From assembly GCA_965199875.1 (NCBI GenBank), contig OZ241346.1, positions 1,426,001 to 1,490,000 of the forward strand: DNA of 64,000 bases. The letters are read 5' to 3'. The notes beneath the pieces are model-generated. The model worked only from the letters and a program-made list of their open reading frames with translations, was not told where the DNA came from and made no database searches. Shown piece by piece: positions 8,506 through 17,047 of this stretch (its first letter is position 1; each line of letters starts with the position of its first letter). Both the position numbers and the translations under genes were made by a program. This stretch comes from VXYL01 sp965199875 (lineage in GTDB: Bacteria; Pseudomonadota; Gammaproteobacteria; Pseudomonadales; Azotimanducaceae).

Positions 8506-9547
8506 GGAACGCCGAATAGAGGTGGTTTCTCGCGCAGACGAGAGACTTGCGAGTGTGCGGTGGGACCTCCCGCGGTACTTCGGTAGCGCGGATGTAGAGC
8601 ACGACGGGGGAAGTGTTTTGGTGCTTTGTGGAGGATTTGAGGACCGTGCGCTGGGAGCGTTGTCGAGCTTTGGTGCCACGAAGGACTTGACTGTCGTTCT
8701 AGTGCGCTATCGCCCTGAATATCAGAGTAACAAGGATGACGCCGTGAGGAGGTGGTCACGGGAATCCGGAGTGAAATTGCGCGAATGTTCCTACGATAGG
8801 CAATCGCCGGCAGGAGGTGGAGAGGAAATCGTAGGGCATTTGGGTACGGCCAAGCATGTGTATGTGGATGTGTCGGGGATGTCGAGGCTCTTAGTCGTTC
8901 AGGTTGTCGTAGCGCTGGTGCGGGCAGGGCGACCCTTTACGATTGTATATGCGGAGGCCGACGAATATTACCCGACGGAGTCGGAGTTTCGTGAGCGAGC
9001 TGGCGGTGGCCAGCACGATAGGTCGGTAGACTTTCTTTCATCGGGAATTTTCGAGGTGGCCGCTACACCGGAGTTGGGCTCGGTTGCTATGTTGGGTGAG
9101 GCTACGAGATTGGTTGTGTTTCCATCGATGGAGACGGTTCAGATGAAGAACCTTCTTCAGGAGGTGCAGCCGACTTACGTTGACGCGATCTATGGCCTGT
9201 GGCCGCGTGATCAAGATCGCTGGCGCTGTGCGGCGGCCAAGCAGTTGAACGCACGAGAGCTGCAGGGGCAAACGGGTGTTTCTGAACATGAAGCGTCTAC
9301 GTTGGATTACACGGACACACTGCGTGTGTTGCTGGGCATCTATGCAGAAAGGAGCATGTTTGATCGAATGTTGGTGGCGCCGATAGGAAGCAAAATGCAG
9401 GCCGTTGCCGTTGGGATTGTTCGATCGGTGTTGACGGACCTGCAAGTGGTTTACCCGACACCGCAGGAGCTAAAAGCTGATCATTACACGAAGGGAGTGG
9501 GGCCGGTTCATCATGTCCGGGTGCCGGAGATTGTGCGGCGGCGCTGA
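8468..9547 (+). CDS. Unrecognised two-part Rossmann-like protein, third gene of the module
   Basis: I do not recognise a named family. The 359-residue protein seems built of two alpha/beta halves. The first has LVLCGGFEDRALG, then VYVDVSGMSR and a strand ending in YAEADEYYP. The second has LLGIYAERSMFDRMLVAPIG and GSKMQAV, then a predicted strand LQVVYPTP. Gly-rich turns after hydrophobic strands suggest nucleotide or small-ligand binding, a layout reminiscent of CARF-like sensors, but no catalytic residues are evident. The start at 8468 is chosen for the AAGGGAG ribosome binding site six bases upstream; 8462 and 8429 are in-frame alternatives. It overlaps the kinase-ATPase gene by 38 bases, so it belongs to the same operon. 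Confidence 0.65.
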   Translation: MDRDRGIFSMHNEERRIEVVSRADERLASVRWDLPRYFGSADVEHDGGSVLVLCGGFEDRALGALSSFGATKDLTVVLVRYRPEYQSNKDDAVRRWSRESGVKLRECSYDRQSPAGGGEEIVGHLGTAKHVYVDVSGMSRLLVVQVVVALVRAGRPFTIVYAEADEYYPTESEFRERAGGGQHDRSVDFLSSGIFEVAATPELGSVAMLGEATRLVVFPSMETVQMKNLLQEVQPTYVDAIYGLWPRDQDRWRCAAAKQLNARELQGQTGVSEHEASTLDYTDTLRVLLGIYAERSMFDRMLVAPIGSKMQAVAVGIVRSVLTDLQVVYPTPQELKADHYTKGVGPVHHVRVPEIVRRR

Positions 9548-9593
9548 TCCAGGTGTTGACGTGCGCAGCACCAGAGAACGAGGGTGGTCGAGA

Positions 9594-12551
9594 GTGCCAG
9601 ACATCCGCCTGATCGAGCGCTGGTTGCCCATCGCTGAGATTGGCGCAGAGAGCCTGCGGGAACGGACGCCGATGACGCCGTTTCCGGCGCCGAACCGGCT
9701 GCACGTCTGGTGGGCGCGGCGGCCCTTGGTCGCTTCCAGGGCGGCGATTCTGGCCTCCTTGCTGCCTGACGGCGTGGATCGGGCGGCGTTCCTGCGCGTT
9801 CTTGGGGTTCATGGCGACCCGATCGCGGCGCAAGCGCGGATTGCCGAGGCGCGGCGGCGCGGGGAGAGGTTCGAGGGGAGTGCGTATGGCTATGGTCGGG
9901 CGTTTCGGTACGTTCCCGATGAGCAGGACAAGCGGTGGCTCGACTCCAAGTTGGGTGGCGGGCTAGATGGCGTTGCCATCCTCGACCCGACGGCAGGCGG
10001 AGGTGCGATTCCCCTTGAAGCCGTCCGAATTGGCTCGGCGGCAGTGGCGAACGACCTCAACGTGGTGGCTGCGATCCTGTTGGCGGCGACCTGCGACTGG
10101 CCTCAGCAACACGGCGCAGAACTGCTGACAGAGTTTGAGGATCTCTCGCAACGACTGATCGAGGCAAGGGAAGTGCGTCTCTTGCCTTACTTTCCCAGCG
10201 AGCCGACGCCGGATTCGGTGACGACCAACTACCTCTACGCCCGCACCATCGCCTGCCCCTACTGCGCTGGCCTTGTGCCGCTCTCTCCCAACTGGCGTCT
10301 TGCGCCGGGCGGCAAGGGCGTTCGGCTGTTGCCGGAGCTTGCCGGCGGGCCGGAGAGCGAGGGGCGGGTGTGCGGGTTCGAGATCGTGGAGACGGCGGAG
10401 CGGCAGTCGGCGGGGACGGTGGCGCGGGGGGACGGGCTGTGTCCGTATCCCGACTGCCGGCGGCAGATCGACGGGGACGAGATCAAGGCCCAGGCGCAGG
10501 CGGGGCGGATGGGCGAGCAGCTGTACGCCGTGGTCTACAAGCGGCGCGTGCGGGCGAAGACGAAGAGCGGTCGCGAGCGGGTGAAGTGGGTCCGCGGCTA
10601 TCGGGCGCCGCGGGCGGAGGACGACAACAGCGCCGAGATTCGCGCGGCGCTTGCGGAGAAGCTGCCGGAGTGGGAGGCGTTCGACCTGGTGCCGGGCGAG
10701 CGCATCCCGGACGGCAGCAAGACGACGGAACCCATGCGCTACGGCATGAGGGCGTGGCGCGATCTGTTCTCGCCGCGCCAGCTGCTCTGCCACGGCACCA
10801 GCGTGGAGGTGTATCGGGAGATGCTCGAAGCGGATCGGGCCGCCGGCGAGCTCTCCGACGTGTGCAGGGCCGCCTACGGCTATTTGGCAATCGCGTTGGA
10901 CAAGCTGCTCAACTACAACTCACGGATGTCGGTCTGGATGCCCACCCGCGAAGTGGTGGCGAACACCTTCAACAGGCACGACTTCGCGTTCTGCTGGTCT
11001 CACGCCGAGATGGCGCCGCTGGTCACCGGCCTCGGCTACGACTGGGCAATTGGGCAAACCGCCAAGTGCATCAAGGAGCTCGTCGAACTCGTCAACCCCG
11101 AAGACCAGCACGCTGACATGTTCGACCGAGCCGAAGAACCACGCCAGCCACCGCCTGTCACCATCACCTGCAAGTCCGCGGACAGCCTGGACCACATCGA
11201 AAGCGGCAGCATCGACGCGGTGGTGATGGACCCGCCCTACTACGACAACGTGATGTACGCCGAGCTCTCGGACTTCTTCTACGTCTGGCTGAAGCGCACC
11301 GCCGGGCACGTCTTCCCCGAACTGTTCCGCCGCCAGCTCACGGACAAGGAGAACGAGGCCGTGGCCAACCCGGCGCGTTTCGCTGGCGAGAAGGGCGCGC
11401 GGGCGCTCGCCGGGCGCGACTACCAGGAACGCATGGCGGCCATCTTCCGCGAGTGCCGGCGGGTGCTCAAGGCCAACGGCATCATGACGCTGATGTTCAC
11501 CCACAAGGCCACCGGCGCCTGGGACGCGCTCGCCAAGGGCTTGATGGAGGCGGGCTTCGTCATCACCGCGTCCTGGCCCATCAACACCGAAGCCGGCGGC
11601 AGCCTGCACATCCGCGACAAGGCGGCGGCCAACAGCACGGTCTTCCTCGCCTGCCGCCCGCGTCCGGCGGAACGCGCCGCCGAAGTGCGCGACGCCGTCG
11701 CCTACTGGGAAGACGTGGAACCCCGCGTGGCCAACGCCGTGCGCACCCGCGTGGCGGAGTTCCAGCAGGCGGGCATCGCCGGCGTGGACTTGTACCTCGC
11801 GTGCTTCGGCCCGGCGCTGGAGGAGTTCTCCCGCAACTGGCCGCTCACCCGCGGCACGCCCCGGGAGCGCCCGGCCGCAAGGCGCCGCGGCCAGCAGGAC
11901 GTGCTCGAGGACGATTGGGATCCCTACGCGGCAACGCCGGAAGACGCCTTGGACGCCGCCCGCCGCGAGGTGAAGCGCTGGCGCTTGGAGCAGCTGACGC
12001 GCAAGAAGGCGAGCGAGGACCTGGACGCACCCACGGCGTTCTTCGTGCTGGCGTGGGACGCCTTCAAGGCGCCCATCTTCGCCTACGACGAAGCGCTGCG
12101 CCTGGCCCGCGCCGTCGGCGTGGACATGGACGCGCAAGTGACGAAGCGCCTCGGCGAGAAGCGCGGCGGCGACTTCCGCCTGTGGGACAGCGCCACCCGC
12201 GCGGCGAAAGGCGCTCTCGGCCCAGTGGACGGCAGCCGCGGCCTCATCGACACCCTGCACCACGCCGCCAGCATCTCCCGCAGCCGCTCGCTGGCCGCGG
12301 CGCGGGACATGCTCGCCGAAACCGGCATGGATCGGGACCCGCGCCTGTTCCGGGCGTTCGAGGCCGTGCTGGAAGTGCTGCCGGTGTCCCACCGCTTCAC
12401 GAAGGTGGCGCTGCAAAGCGAGGCCGCCGCGTCCAGCAACGACTTCGAGGCGCTCTACGACCTTGCCCGGCTGGCGTACGAGAAGGAAGTGGATCAGCCG
12501 AAGCAGCTGGAGTTGTGGTTGGGGGAAGGGGAGGCTGGTGACCCTGCTTGA
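9594..12551 (+). CDS. DUF1156 domain DNA methyltransferase with Zn-ribbon (COG1743-like)
   Basis: A 985-residue adenine-type DNA methyltransferase. The N-terminal DUF1156 block contains LHVWWARRPL at about residues 36-45; SAM motif DPTAGGG is at 131-137; a Zn-ribbon-like segment with CPYC near 220 and CPYPDC near 283; and the catalytic motif DPPYYDNVMY at 546-555. The family is a core component of the DUF499-associated defence system, where it is thought to modify host DNA. The GTG at 9594 gives an N-terminus starting just before the conserved RLIERWLP; a longer frame to 9513 would overlap the upstream gene. The last 58 bases are overlapped by an opposing gene. The helicase partner lies 5.3 kb downstream beyond unrelated modules, which is unusual. 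Confidence 0.9.
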   Translation: MPDIRLIERWLPIAEIGAESLRERTPMTPFPAPNRLHVWWARRPLVASRAAILASLLPDGVDRAAFLRVLGVHGDPIAAQARIAEARRRGERFEGSAYGYGRAFRYVPDEQDKRWLDSKLGGGLDGVAILDPTAGGGAIPLEAVRIGSAAVANDLNVVAAILLAATCDWPQQHGAELLTEFEDLSQRLIEAREVRLLPYFPSEPTPDSVTTNYLYARTIACPYCAGLVPLSPNWRLAPGGKGVRLLPELAGGPESEGRVCGFEIVETAERQSAGTVARGDGLCPYPDCRRQIDGDEIKAQAQAGRMGEQLYAVVYKRRVRAKTKSGRERVKWVRGYRAPRAEDDNSAEIRAALAEKLPEWEAFDLVPGERIPDGSKTTEPMRYGMRAWRDLFSPRQLLCHGTSVEVYREMLEADRAAGELSDVCRAAYGYLAIALDKLLNYNSRMSVWMPTREVVANTFNRHDFAFCWSHAEMAPLVTGLGYDWAIGQTAKCIKELVELVNPEDQHADMFDRAEEPRQPPPVTITCKSADSLDHIESGSIDAVVMDPPYYDNVMYAELSDFFYVWLKRTAGHVFPELFRRQLTDKENEAVANPARFAGEKGARALAGRDYQERMAAIFRECRRVLKANGIMTLMFTHKATGAWDALAKGLMEAGFVITASWPINTEAGGSLHIRDKAAANSTVFLACRPRPAERAAEVRDAVAYWEDVEPRVANAVRTRVAEFQQAGIAGVDLYLACFGPALEEFSRNWPLTRGTPRERPAARRRGQQDVLEDDWDPYAATPEDALDAARREVKRWRLEQLTRKKASEDLDAPTAFFVLAWDAFKAPIFAYDEALRLARAVGVDMDAQVTKRLGEKRGGDFRLWDSATRAAKGALGPVDGSRGLIDTLHHAASISRSRSLAAARDMLAETGMDRDPRLFRAFEAVLEVLPVSHRFTKVALQSEAAASSNDFEALYDLARLAYEKEVDQPKQLELWLGEGEAGDPA

Positions 12552-12943
12552 CCGATGGATCGGCCACGCCTTGGCATCGTTTTCACGATGTCTGGAGGCA
12601 GCGAACTTCCGCTGAGCGGAATCGACGCATCCACGTCCGCGCCGCTGGCCTCGTCCCACACGTAGTAGTGCAGCATGCCGTCGCCGACGAAGCCGACGTC
12701 GATGAGCAGGCTCTTGCGAAGACGCCAGTAGAAGTTCACCTCTCCGTCTTCGGCGAGCGCGACGTAGGGCAAGGTTGCGGCGGCAGGGATCAGATCGATG
12801 AACGTCAAGGCATCGTTCACGGCCTTGGCTACGGACGAGTCCCGAGGTCGTTCCGCCCGGTAGGAGAGGACCTGTTTGCGCAGGGCCGACGTTCGGTCGG
12901 CGCCCCGTTTGGCGATGTGCGGGGCGCAACCGTCGGATTCCAT
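12494..12943 (-). CDS. Small hypothetical protein, opposing the DUF1156 gene
   Basis: A 149-residue frame on the minus strand from an ATG at 12943, preceded by GAGGGG about 8 bases upstream. The middle reads like a real domain: SVAKAVNDALTFID, then LPYVALAEDGEVNFYW, IDVGFVGDGMLHYYV and LPPDI, a beta-rich pattern I have seen in small uncharacterised proteins of proteobacteria. The final ~20 residues are antisense to the end of the DUF1156 gene and are probably an extension after loss of an earlier stop. No function can be given. Alternative: chance frame, less likely given the patterned hydrophobic strands. Confidence 0.55.
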   Translation of the reverse strand: MESDGCAPHIAKRGADRTSALRKQVLSYRAERPRDSSVAKAVNDALTFIDLIPAAATLPYVALAEDGEVNFYWRLRKSLLIDVGFVGDGMLHYYVWDEASGADVDASIPLSGSSLPPDIVKTMPRRGRSIGQAGSPASPSPNHNSSCFG

Positions 12944-13031
12944 AGTGCAACCCCTCGCAGCAAGAGATCGCCTTTCCATGCGGAAAGCGTAGCGTTGTCG
13001 GCTGGGCGGCAGGCCAGCGTCACGCGGCGGA

Positions 13032-14117
13032 TCAGCGACGGCTGCCGATTTCCCGCAGCAGTTCGCCGCCCGTGGCGCAGCGCGCAATCGCCTCGCCCAC
13101 TTCCATCAAGCGCTGCGGATCCGCCTCGGCCCCAATGGCCGCCGCCAGACGATCCGCCGTGGCCGAGTCGAACCGCGTCGCCGCCTGGCGGCGCAGCAGC
13201 TGCCGCTCATGCGCCATGCCCTCTTCGCGGCCCAGGCTGATGCCCTGCTCGATCCCCCGCTCGATCCCCCGCTCGATTCCCCGCTCGATTCCCCGCTCGA
13301 TGCCCCGCTCGATGCCTTCCTTGATGCCTTGCTCGATGTACGGCTTCCGCCACTCCGCCACGCGATCCACCAAACTCATCGCCATGTCCTCCAAGTTCAC
13401 GTCTTCGGGCGGCATCGGCGCCGGGCCGCTCCCGACCAGCGACCGCCCCAGCGCCCACAGCCAGTGAGCGAACGTCCGCCTCAGCTCGACCTCGCCGGCG
13501 TCGGCCAGGAGCCTCGTCAGCCGCCGCCCTATCCGCGCCAAGTCCGCCGCGGAACTGCTCTGCTCCAGCTGCGCGACCGTCCACGTCAGCTCGTGCAGCT
13601 TGAAATCTTCCGCCCGCGCACGGCGCTGGTCAAGCACGAAGTGGCGCTGCGACGGCTGGTACGGCGCCAGCAGCGGCGACGGCGCGGCGATCAGCTCGCA
13701 CATCTCGGTCGTCGGCCTCCATGGCGCGTCGCCGTTGTAGAGCACCACCGGCAGCACCGGCGGCAGCGCGCCGGGCCTGGCGATGCCGCGGCGCAGCAGT
13801 TCGCCGTAGAGCAGCGCCGTGTACTCCAGCACCCGCTGCGCCATGGCCGCGTCGGTGGTGCTCTGGAATTCGAGCATCACCAGCACGTGCAGCCAGCCGT
13901 CGCCAGTGCCGCGTGTGCGCAGCCGCCACGCGGTGTCGCCGCGCCTGTGCTGGAGGGCTTCGCCGACGTACTCGGCGGGGAGCTTCTCGAGCGTGCGGTA
14001 GTCCGCGTCGAGATCGGCGCCGAAGAGGCTGCGCAGCAGGTCCTCGACCATGCGGGCGAAGGCGTAGAGGCGCTTGTAGATGGGGTCGCTGGGCGGGGGC
14101 GGGGGCGCGTTGTTCAT
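13032..14117 (-). CDS. Rpn/YhgA-like PD-(D/E)XK nuclease-family protein with tetrapeptide repeat
   Basis: A 361-residue protein of the Rpn (recombination-promoting nuclease, transposase_31) type: N-terminal DPIYKRLYAFARMVEDLL, then VLVMLEFQST (the E-x-Q variant of the nuclease core) and PVVLYNGDAPW. The ATG at 14117 is preferred over a GTG two codons earlier. The C-terminal third contains a run of GIERG tetrapeptides (about seven copies) that forms a predicted charged helix, encoded by a 12-base tandem repeat. Known Rpn proteins carry such C-terminal repeats of variable number, and recent work links the family to phage defence; both are family knowledge. It is divergent from the OLD-like gene on its right. 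Confidence 0.8.
   Translation of the reverse strand: MNNAPPPPPSDPIYKRLYAFARMVEDLLRSLFGADLDADYRTLEKLPAEYVGEALQHRRGDTAWRLRTRGTGDGWLHVLVMLEFQSTTDAAMAQRVLEYTALLYGELLRRGIARPGALPPVLPVVLYNGDAPWRPTTEMCELIAAPSPLLAPYQPSQRHFVLDQRRARAEDFKLHELTWTVAQLEQSSSAADLARIGRRLTRLLADAGEVELRRTFAHWLWALGRSLVGSGPAPMPPEDVNLEDMAMSLVDRVAEWRKPYIEQGIKEGIERGIERGIERGIERGIERGIEQGISLGREEGMAHERQLLRRQAATRFDSATADRLAAAIGAEADPQRLMEVGEAIARCATGGELLREIGSRR
13248..13343. repeat. 12-bp tandem repeat (8 units) in the Rpn gene
   Basis: Eight consecutive 12-base units of the form CTCGATNCCCCG fill 13248-13343; the first five are nearly identical and the last three degenerate. Being a multiple of three, the array can gain or lose units without breaking frame, changing the number of GIER repeats in the protein. 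Confidence 0.9.
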
Positions 14118-14162
14118 ATGCACACGCTACCGCGCCGCCAAGGGCGGTGTTGTAAGCCATTG

Positions 14163-14232
14163 CCCCGGCGGAATGTAGGAAATCGCCGCTTCGTGGCCGC
14201 AGACTTCGCCCCGGCCGGACGTGGGAAATCGC
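14163..14232. repeat. Imperfect 24-bp direct repeat between divergent genes
   Basis: Copies at 14163-14186 and 14209-14232 match at 20 of 24 positions; both begin CCCCGGC and end GGAAATCGC. They lie between the Rpn gene (leftward) and the OLD-like gene (rightward), 46 bases apart start to start, as expected for paired protein-binding sites. No experiment or search supports this. Confidence 0.5.
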
Positions 14233-14298
14233 GCCGGCCTGCGATGCCACCAAGCTACAATCCGAGGAGTGCCAAATCCGCAAGTGGACCAGCCGCGA

Positions 14299-15849
14299 AT
14301 GATCGAGCGACGTTTCGCCAAGCTCTGGCAGCAGCTGCAAGGCAAGAAACCGCACTTGCCGCACTTTCTCGCCGAGGTGTCGATAGACGGCATCCGCGGC
14401 ATCGAGGATCTGCGCGTCGGCTTCGACTATCCCGTCAGCGTCATCGCCGGCGGCAACGCGAGCGGCAAGTCAACGGTGTTGTTCGCGGCCGCTTGCGCCT
14501 ACAACGTGCCGGGCGCTGGCGTGCGGGATTTCGTGCCGTCCACGCTGTTCCCGGACTACCGCCCCAACGTCGGCGAGCGCCAAGACGGCCGGTCTCGAAC
14601 AACCATCGAGTTCCAATACGCCACGCCGGACGGTCGCCGTGCCATGCGCTGGCGGCGGTCGAAGGCTTGGAGCCGCAGCTTCCTTGGTCGCCAAGGCGCG
14701 AAGCAGCCGGAGCGCCCGGTCTACCTGCGCACGCTCAGCAACTTGAGCAATCCCTCCGAGGTACGCAGCGTTCTCGGCATGTCGCATTTGCGCGTGGCAC
14801 CGGCGGAATCGCCGCTCACGGCCTTGCAGGTCGATTTCGCGCAGCGGATGCTGCCGTTCGACTACGCCGCCGTGGTTCGGCTGTCGAGCGGCGCGAAGAA
14901 CCTGCTGTTTGCAGAGCAGGCCGGCGGCGCAGCCTACTCCGAACTGCACATGGCCGCTGGCGAACGGGCCATTCTGCGGCTCGCCGCCGAGATCGCCCAA
15001 CTGCGCGACGCGCTGGTGCTCATCGACGAAGTGGAAGCGGGCCTGCATCCGTGGGTGCAGCAGCTGCTCATGTTGCAGTTGCAGCAGCTCGCCTTGCTGA
15101 ACAACCTGCAAGTGTTGGTTTCCACGCACAGCCCGGTGGTGCTGGAGTGCGTGCCGGAACAGGGGCGCGTCTTCCTCGAACGCGATGATGCGGGGAAGGT
15201 TGCGGTGGTGCCGGCCTATCGCGACTTGGTTCAAGATGCCTTGTACGGGAGGTCCGACGAAGCGCTCAACCTGCTGTGCGAGGACGATGCCGCCGAAGGG
15301 ATCCTGCAAGGGATTTTCGATGATTTGCTGCCTCGCCATCGGGTGAAAAGAGAATCGGTGCGCATCGGCAGGGATACCGGCGCGGAAGAATTTCCGGCAC
15401 ACGCGACGGCGTTTCGGAAGTTCGGCCAGATCGAGAGTTTCGTCTTCGTGCTCGATGGCGACAAGCGCGACGGTCGTATCGCCAGCGAGATCCAAGACCG
15501 GGCGCAGCGGGAGGTGCCGGTGTACTACCTCCCCGGCGACCGGGCCCCGGAGATGTGGGTGTGGCAACGGCTCGGCGGCGAAGGCCAGCCCACACTGGCC
15601 CAAGCGCTCGGCATCGAGCCTGGGGAGTTGAGGGCCCGGGCGGAGAGGCTGAACGCGGTGTTCGATTCGGCCTCGGACAGTCCGCAGGTCATTGCCAAGA
15701 CCAAGATGCAAAGCCTTGCGGACGCCTTGGAGCGCGACGTGGCAGAGGTCTGCCGCGTCGTCGCCAGGCTGGAGACGCGGAACGACGACAGCGACATCCA
15801 GCCGCTGGCGAGAGACTTGGAACAAGCGCTGTTGCGTTGGCGGTCGTGA
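14299..15849 (+). CDS. OLD-like ATP-dependent nuclease (AAA ATPase + TOPRIM-like domain)
   Basis: About 516 residues. The N-terminal ABC/RecF-type ATPase has Walker A GGNASGKST, a signature-like region MAAGERAILRLA, Walker B VLIDEVEAGLHP and the switch VSTHSP. The C-terminal part has LCEDDAAEGIL (candidate catalytic Glu) and FVFVLDGDKR (DxD), the pattern of a TOPRIM nuclease, so the protein resembles OLD/GajA-type enzymes that cut DNA. No UvrD-like partner (as in Gabija) is next to it. The start is uncertain: ATG 14299 lacks a clear ribosome binding site; GTG 14269 and GTG 14221 are in-frame alternatives. It lies alone, divergent from the Rpn gene. Confidence 0.75.
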   Translation: MIERRFAKLWQQLQGKKPHLPHFLAEVSIDGIRGIEDLRVGFDYPVSVIAGGNASGKSTVLFAAACAYNVPGAGVRDFVPSTLFPDYRPNVGERQDGRSRTTIEFQYATPDGRRAMRWRRSKAWSRSFLGRQGAKQPERPVYLRTLSNLSNPSEVRSVLGMSHLRVAPAESPLTALQVDFAQRMLPFDYAAVVRLSSGAKNLLFAEQAGGAAYSELHMAAGERAILRLAAEIAQLRDALVLIDEVEAGLHPWVQQLLMLQLQQLALLNNLQVLVSTHSPVVLECVPEQGRVFLERDDAGKVAVVPAYRDLVQDALYGRSDEALNLLCEDDAAEGILQGIFDDLLPRHRVKRESVRIGRDTGAEEFPAHATAFRKFGQIESFVFVLDGDKRDGRIASEIQDRAQREVPVYYLPGDRAPEMWVWQRLGGEGQPTLAQALGIEPGELRARAERLNAVFDSASDSPQVIAKTKMQSLADALERDVAEVCRVVARLETRNDDSDIQPLARDLEQALLRWRS

Positions 15850-15886
15850 GGCGGGGCTAGGCAAGAAGCAACTCGGCGGCAGCGGC

Positions 15887-17047
15887 CTAATCCTCCAGCC
15901 AATCCAGCACCCCGCGCTCCGGCACCACCCGCCGCAGAAACTCCTCAACCGGCAGGCACCAGATGTCGCCCATGCGCAGGCGGTCGCTGCCACGGTAGAG
16001 CAGCGCCGCTTGTGCTTCCGGGTAGTCCTCGTGGAACGCCCGCAGGCCGCGCAGATCCTTGGCTTCCACGCGGCTTGCGTTCTTCACCTCGAAGGCCTGC
16101 ACGCCGCGTGCGCCGTAGACCACGAAATCCACCTCCACGCCGCTGCGCGTGCGCCAGAAGAACAGCTCGGCGTCGTCGCCCGAGTACGCCGCCCACGCCC
16201 GCAGGTGTTGCGCCACCAGGCCTTCGAGCGCCTGGCCGTCGATTTCGCTCGGCCGGTCCAGCGGGCCTTTCGGGCGCAGGGCGCGGAACACGCCGGCGTC
16301 GAACAGGTAGAACTTGCGGCGCACGGTGGTCTGGCGCTTGGCGCGTTTGCGGAACACCGGCAGCGTGTACGCAAGCAGCAGGTCTTGGAGGATCTCGAGA
16401 TAGCTGGCCACGACCTTGCGCGGCACTTCGCACTCGCGGGCGATGGCGGCGACGTTGAGTTCGCCGCCGTGGGAGAAGCTCGCCGCTTCGAGGAATCGCG
16501 CGAAGTTGCCGACGTTGCGCGTCAAGCCCTCGGCGCGCACCTCCTGGTCGAGATACAGGCTTGCGTAGCCCGCCAGCGTTGCGCTCGGCTGCGCCGCGCC
16601 CCACACCAACGGGAGCAGGCCGGTCTCCAGTGCGCCGGCCAAGTCGAATTCAGGCAGTTCGGCGGCCATGAAAGGGTGCAGCGTGCATTGAACGGCCCTG
16701 CCGCCAAGCAGGTCCACGCCGCCCCGGCGCAGCTTGCGGGTGCTCGAACCCGTGAGCACGAAGCGCGGCGGCGATGGCTCTTCCAACATTGCATGGACGA
16801 CGGTGAGCAGTGCCGGCACGCGCTGGATTTCGTCGATCACCACGGTTCCGGGCTGTGTGCCAGCGAGCAACTCCCGCAGCCGCTCCGAGCGGGCTTCCAA
16901 GCTCCGGTGGCGGGCGGGGTCCAGCAGATCGACGAACAAGGCATCGGGCAGGCGATGCCGCAGCCAAGTGGATTTGCCGGTGCCGCGAGGACCGAACAGG
17001 AAGCAGGTTTGTTCGGGGATGTCGAAGAATCGACTTACTAGGGCCAT
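15887..17047 (-). CDS. ATP-binding protein with AAA_14 and DUF4143 domains
   Basis: A 386-residue protein of the widespread AAA_14/DUF4143 family: Walker A LFGPRGTGKST close to the N-terminus, Walker B TVVIDEIQRVP, sensor FVLTGSSTRKL, and a C-terminal nuclease-like segment VEVDFVVYG followed by AFEVKNASRV (a D...ExK pattern). Cellular role is unknown; such genes are common in islands and often occur alone. The start ATG at 17047 sits inside a CAAAATGGCC motif that is repeated upstream (separate entry); a longer start at 17059 would include it. Followed by the OLD-like gene in convergent orientation. Confidence 0.85.
   Translation of the reverse strand: MALVSRFFDIPEQTCFLFGPRGTGKSTWLRHRLPDALFVDLLDPARHRSLEARSERLRELLAGTQPGTVVIDEIQRVPALLTVVHAMLEEPSPPRFVLTGSSTRKLRRGGVDLLGGRAVQCTLHPFMAAELPEFDLAGALETGLLPLVWGAAQPSATLAGYASLYLDQEVRAEGLTRNVGNFARFLEAASFSHGGELNVAAIARECEVPRKVVASYLEILQDLLLAYTLPVFRKRAKRQTTVRRKFYLFDAGVFRALRPKGPLDRPSEIDGQALEGLVAQHLRAWAAYSGDDAELFFWRTRSGVEVDFVVYGARGVQAFEVKNASRVEAKDLRGLRAFHEDYPEAQAALLYRGSDRLRMGDIWCLPVEEFLRRVVPERGVLDWLED

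Noticed and set aside
13248..13343. Possible CRISPR array
   Set aside because: The 12-base units are contiguous without spacers and lie inside a coding region.
13209..15188. 659-residue plus-strand frame across the Rpn gene and OLD-like gene start
   Set aside because: Begins with translated tandem repeat (DPPLDPPLD-like) and continues out of frame with the OLD-like gene; a repeat-driven shadow.
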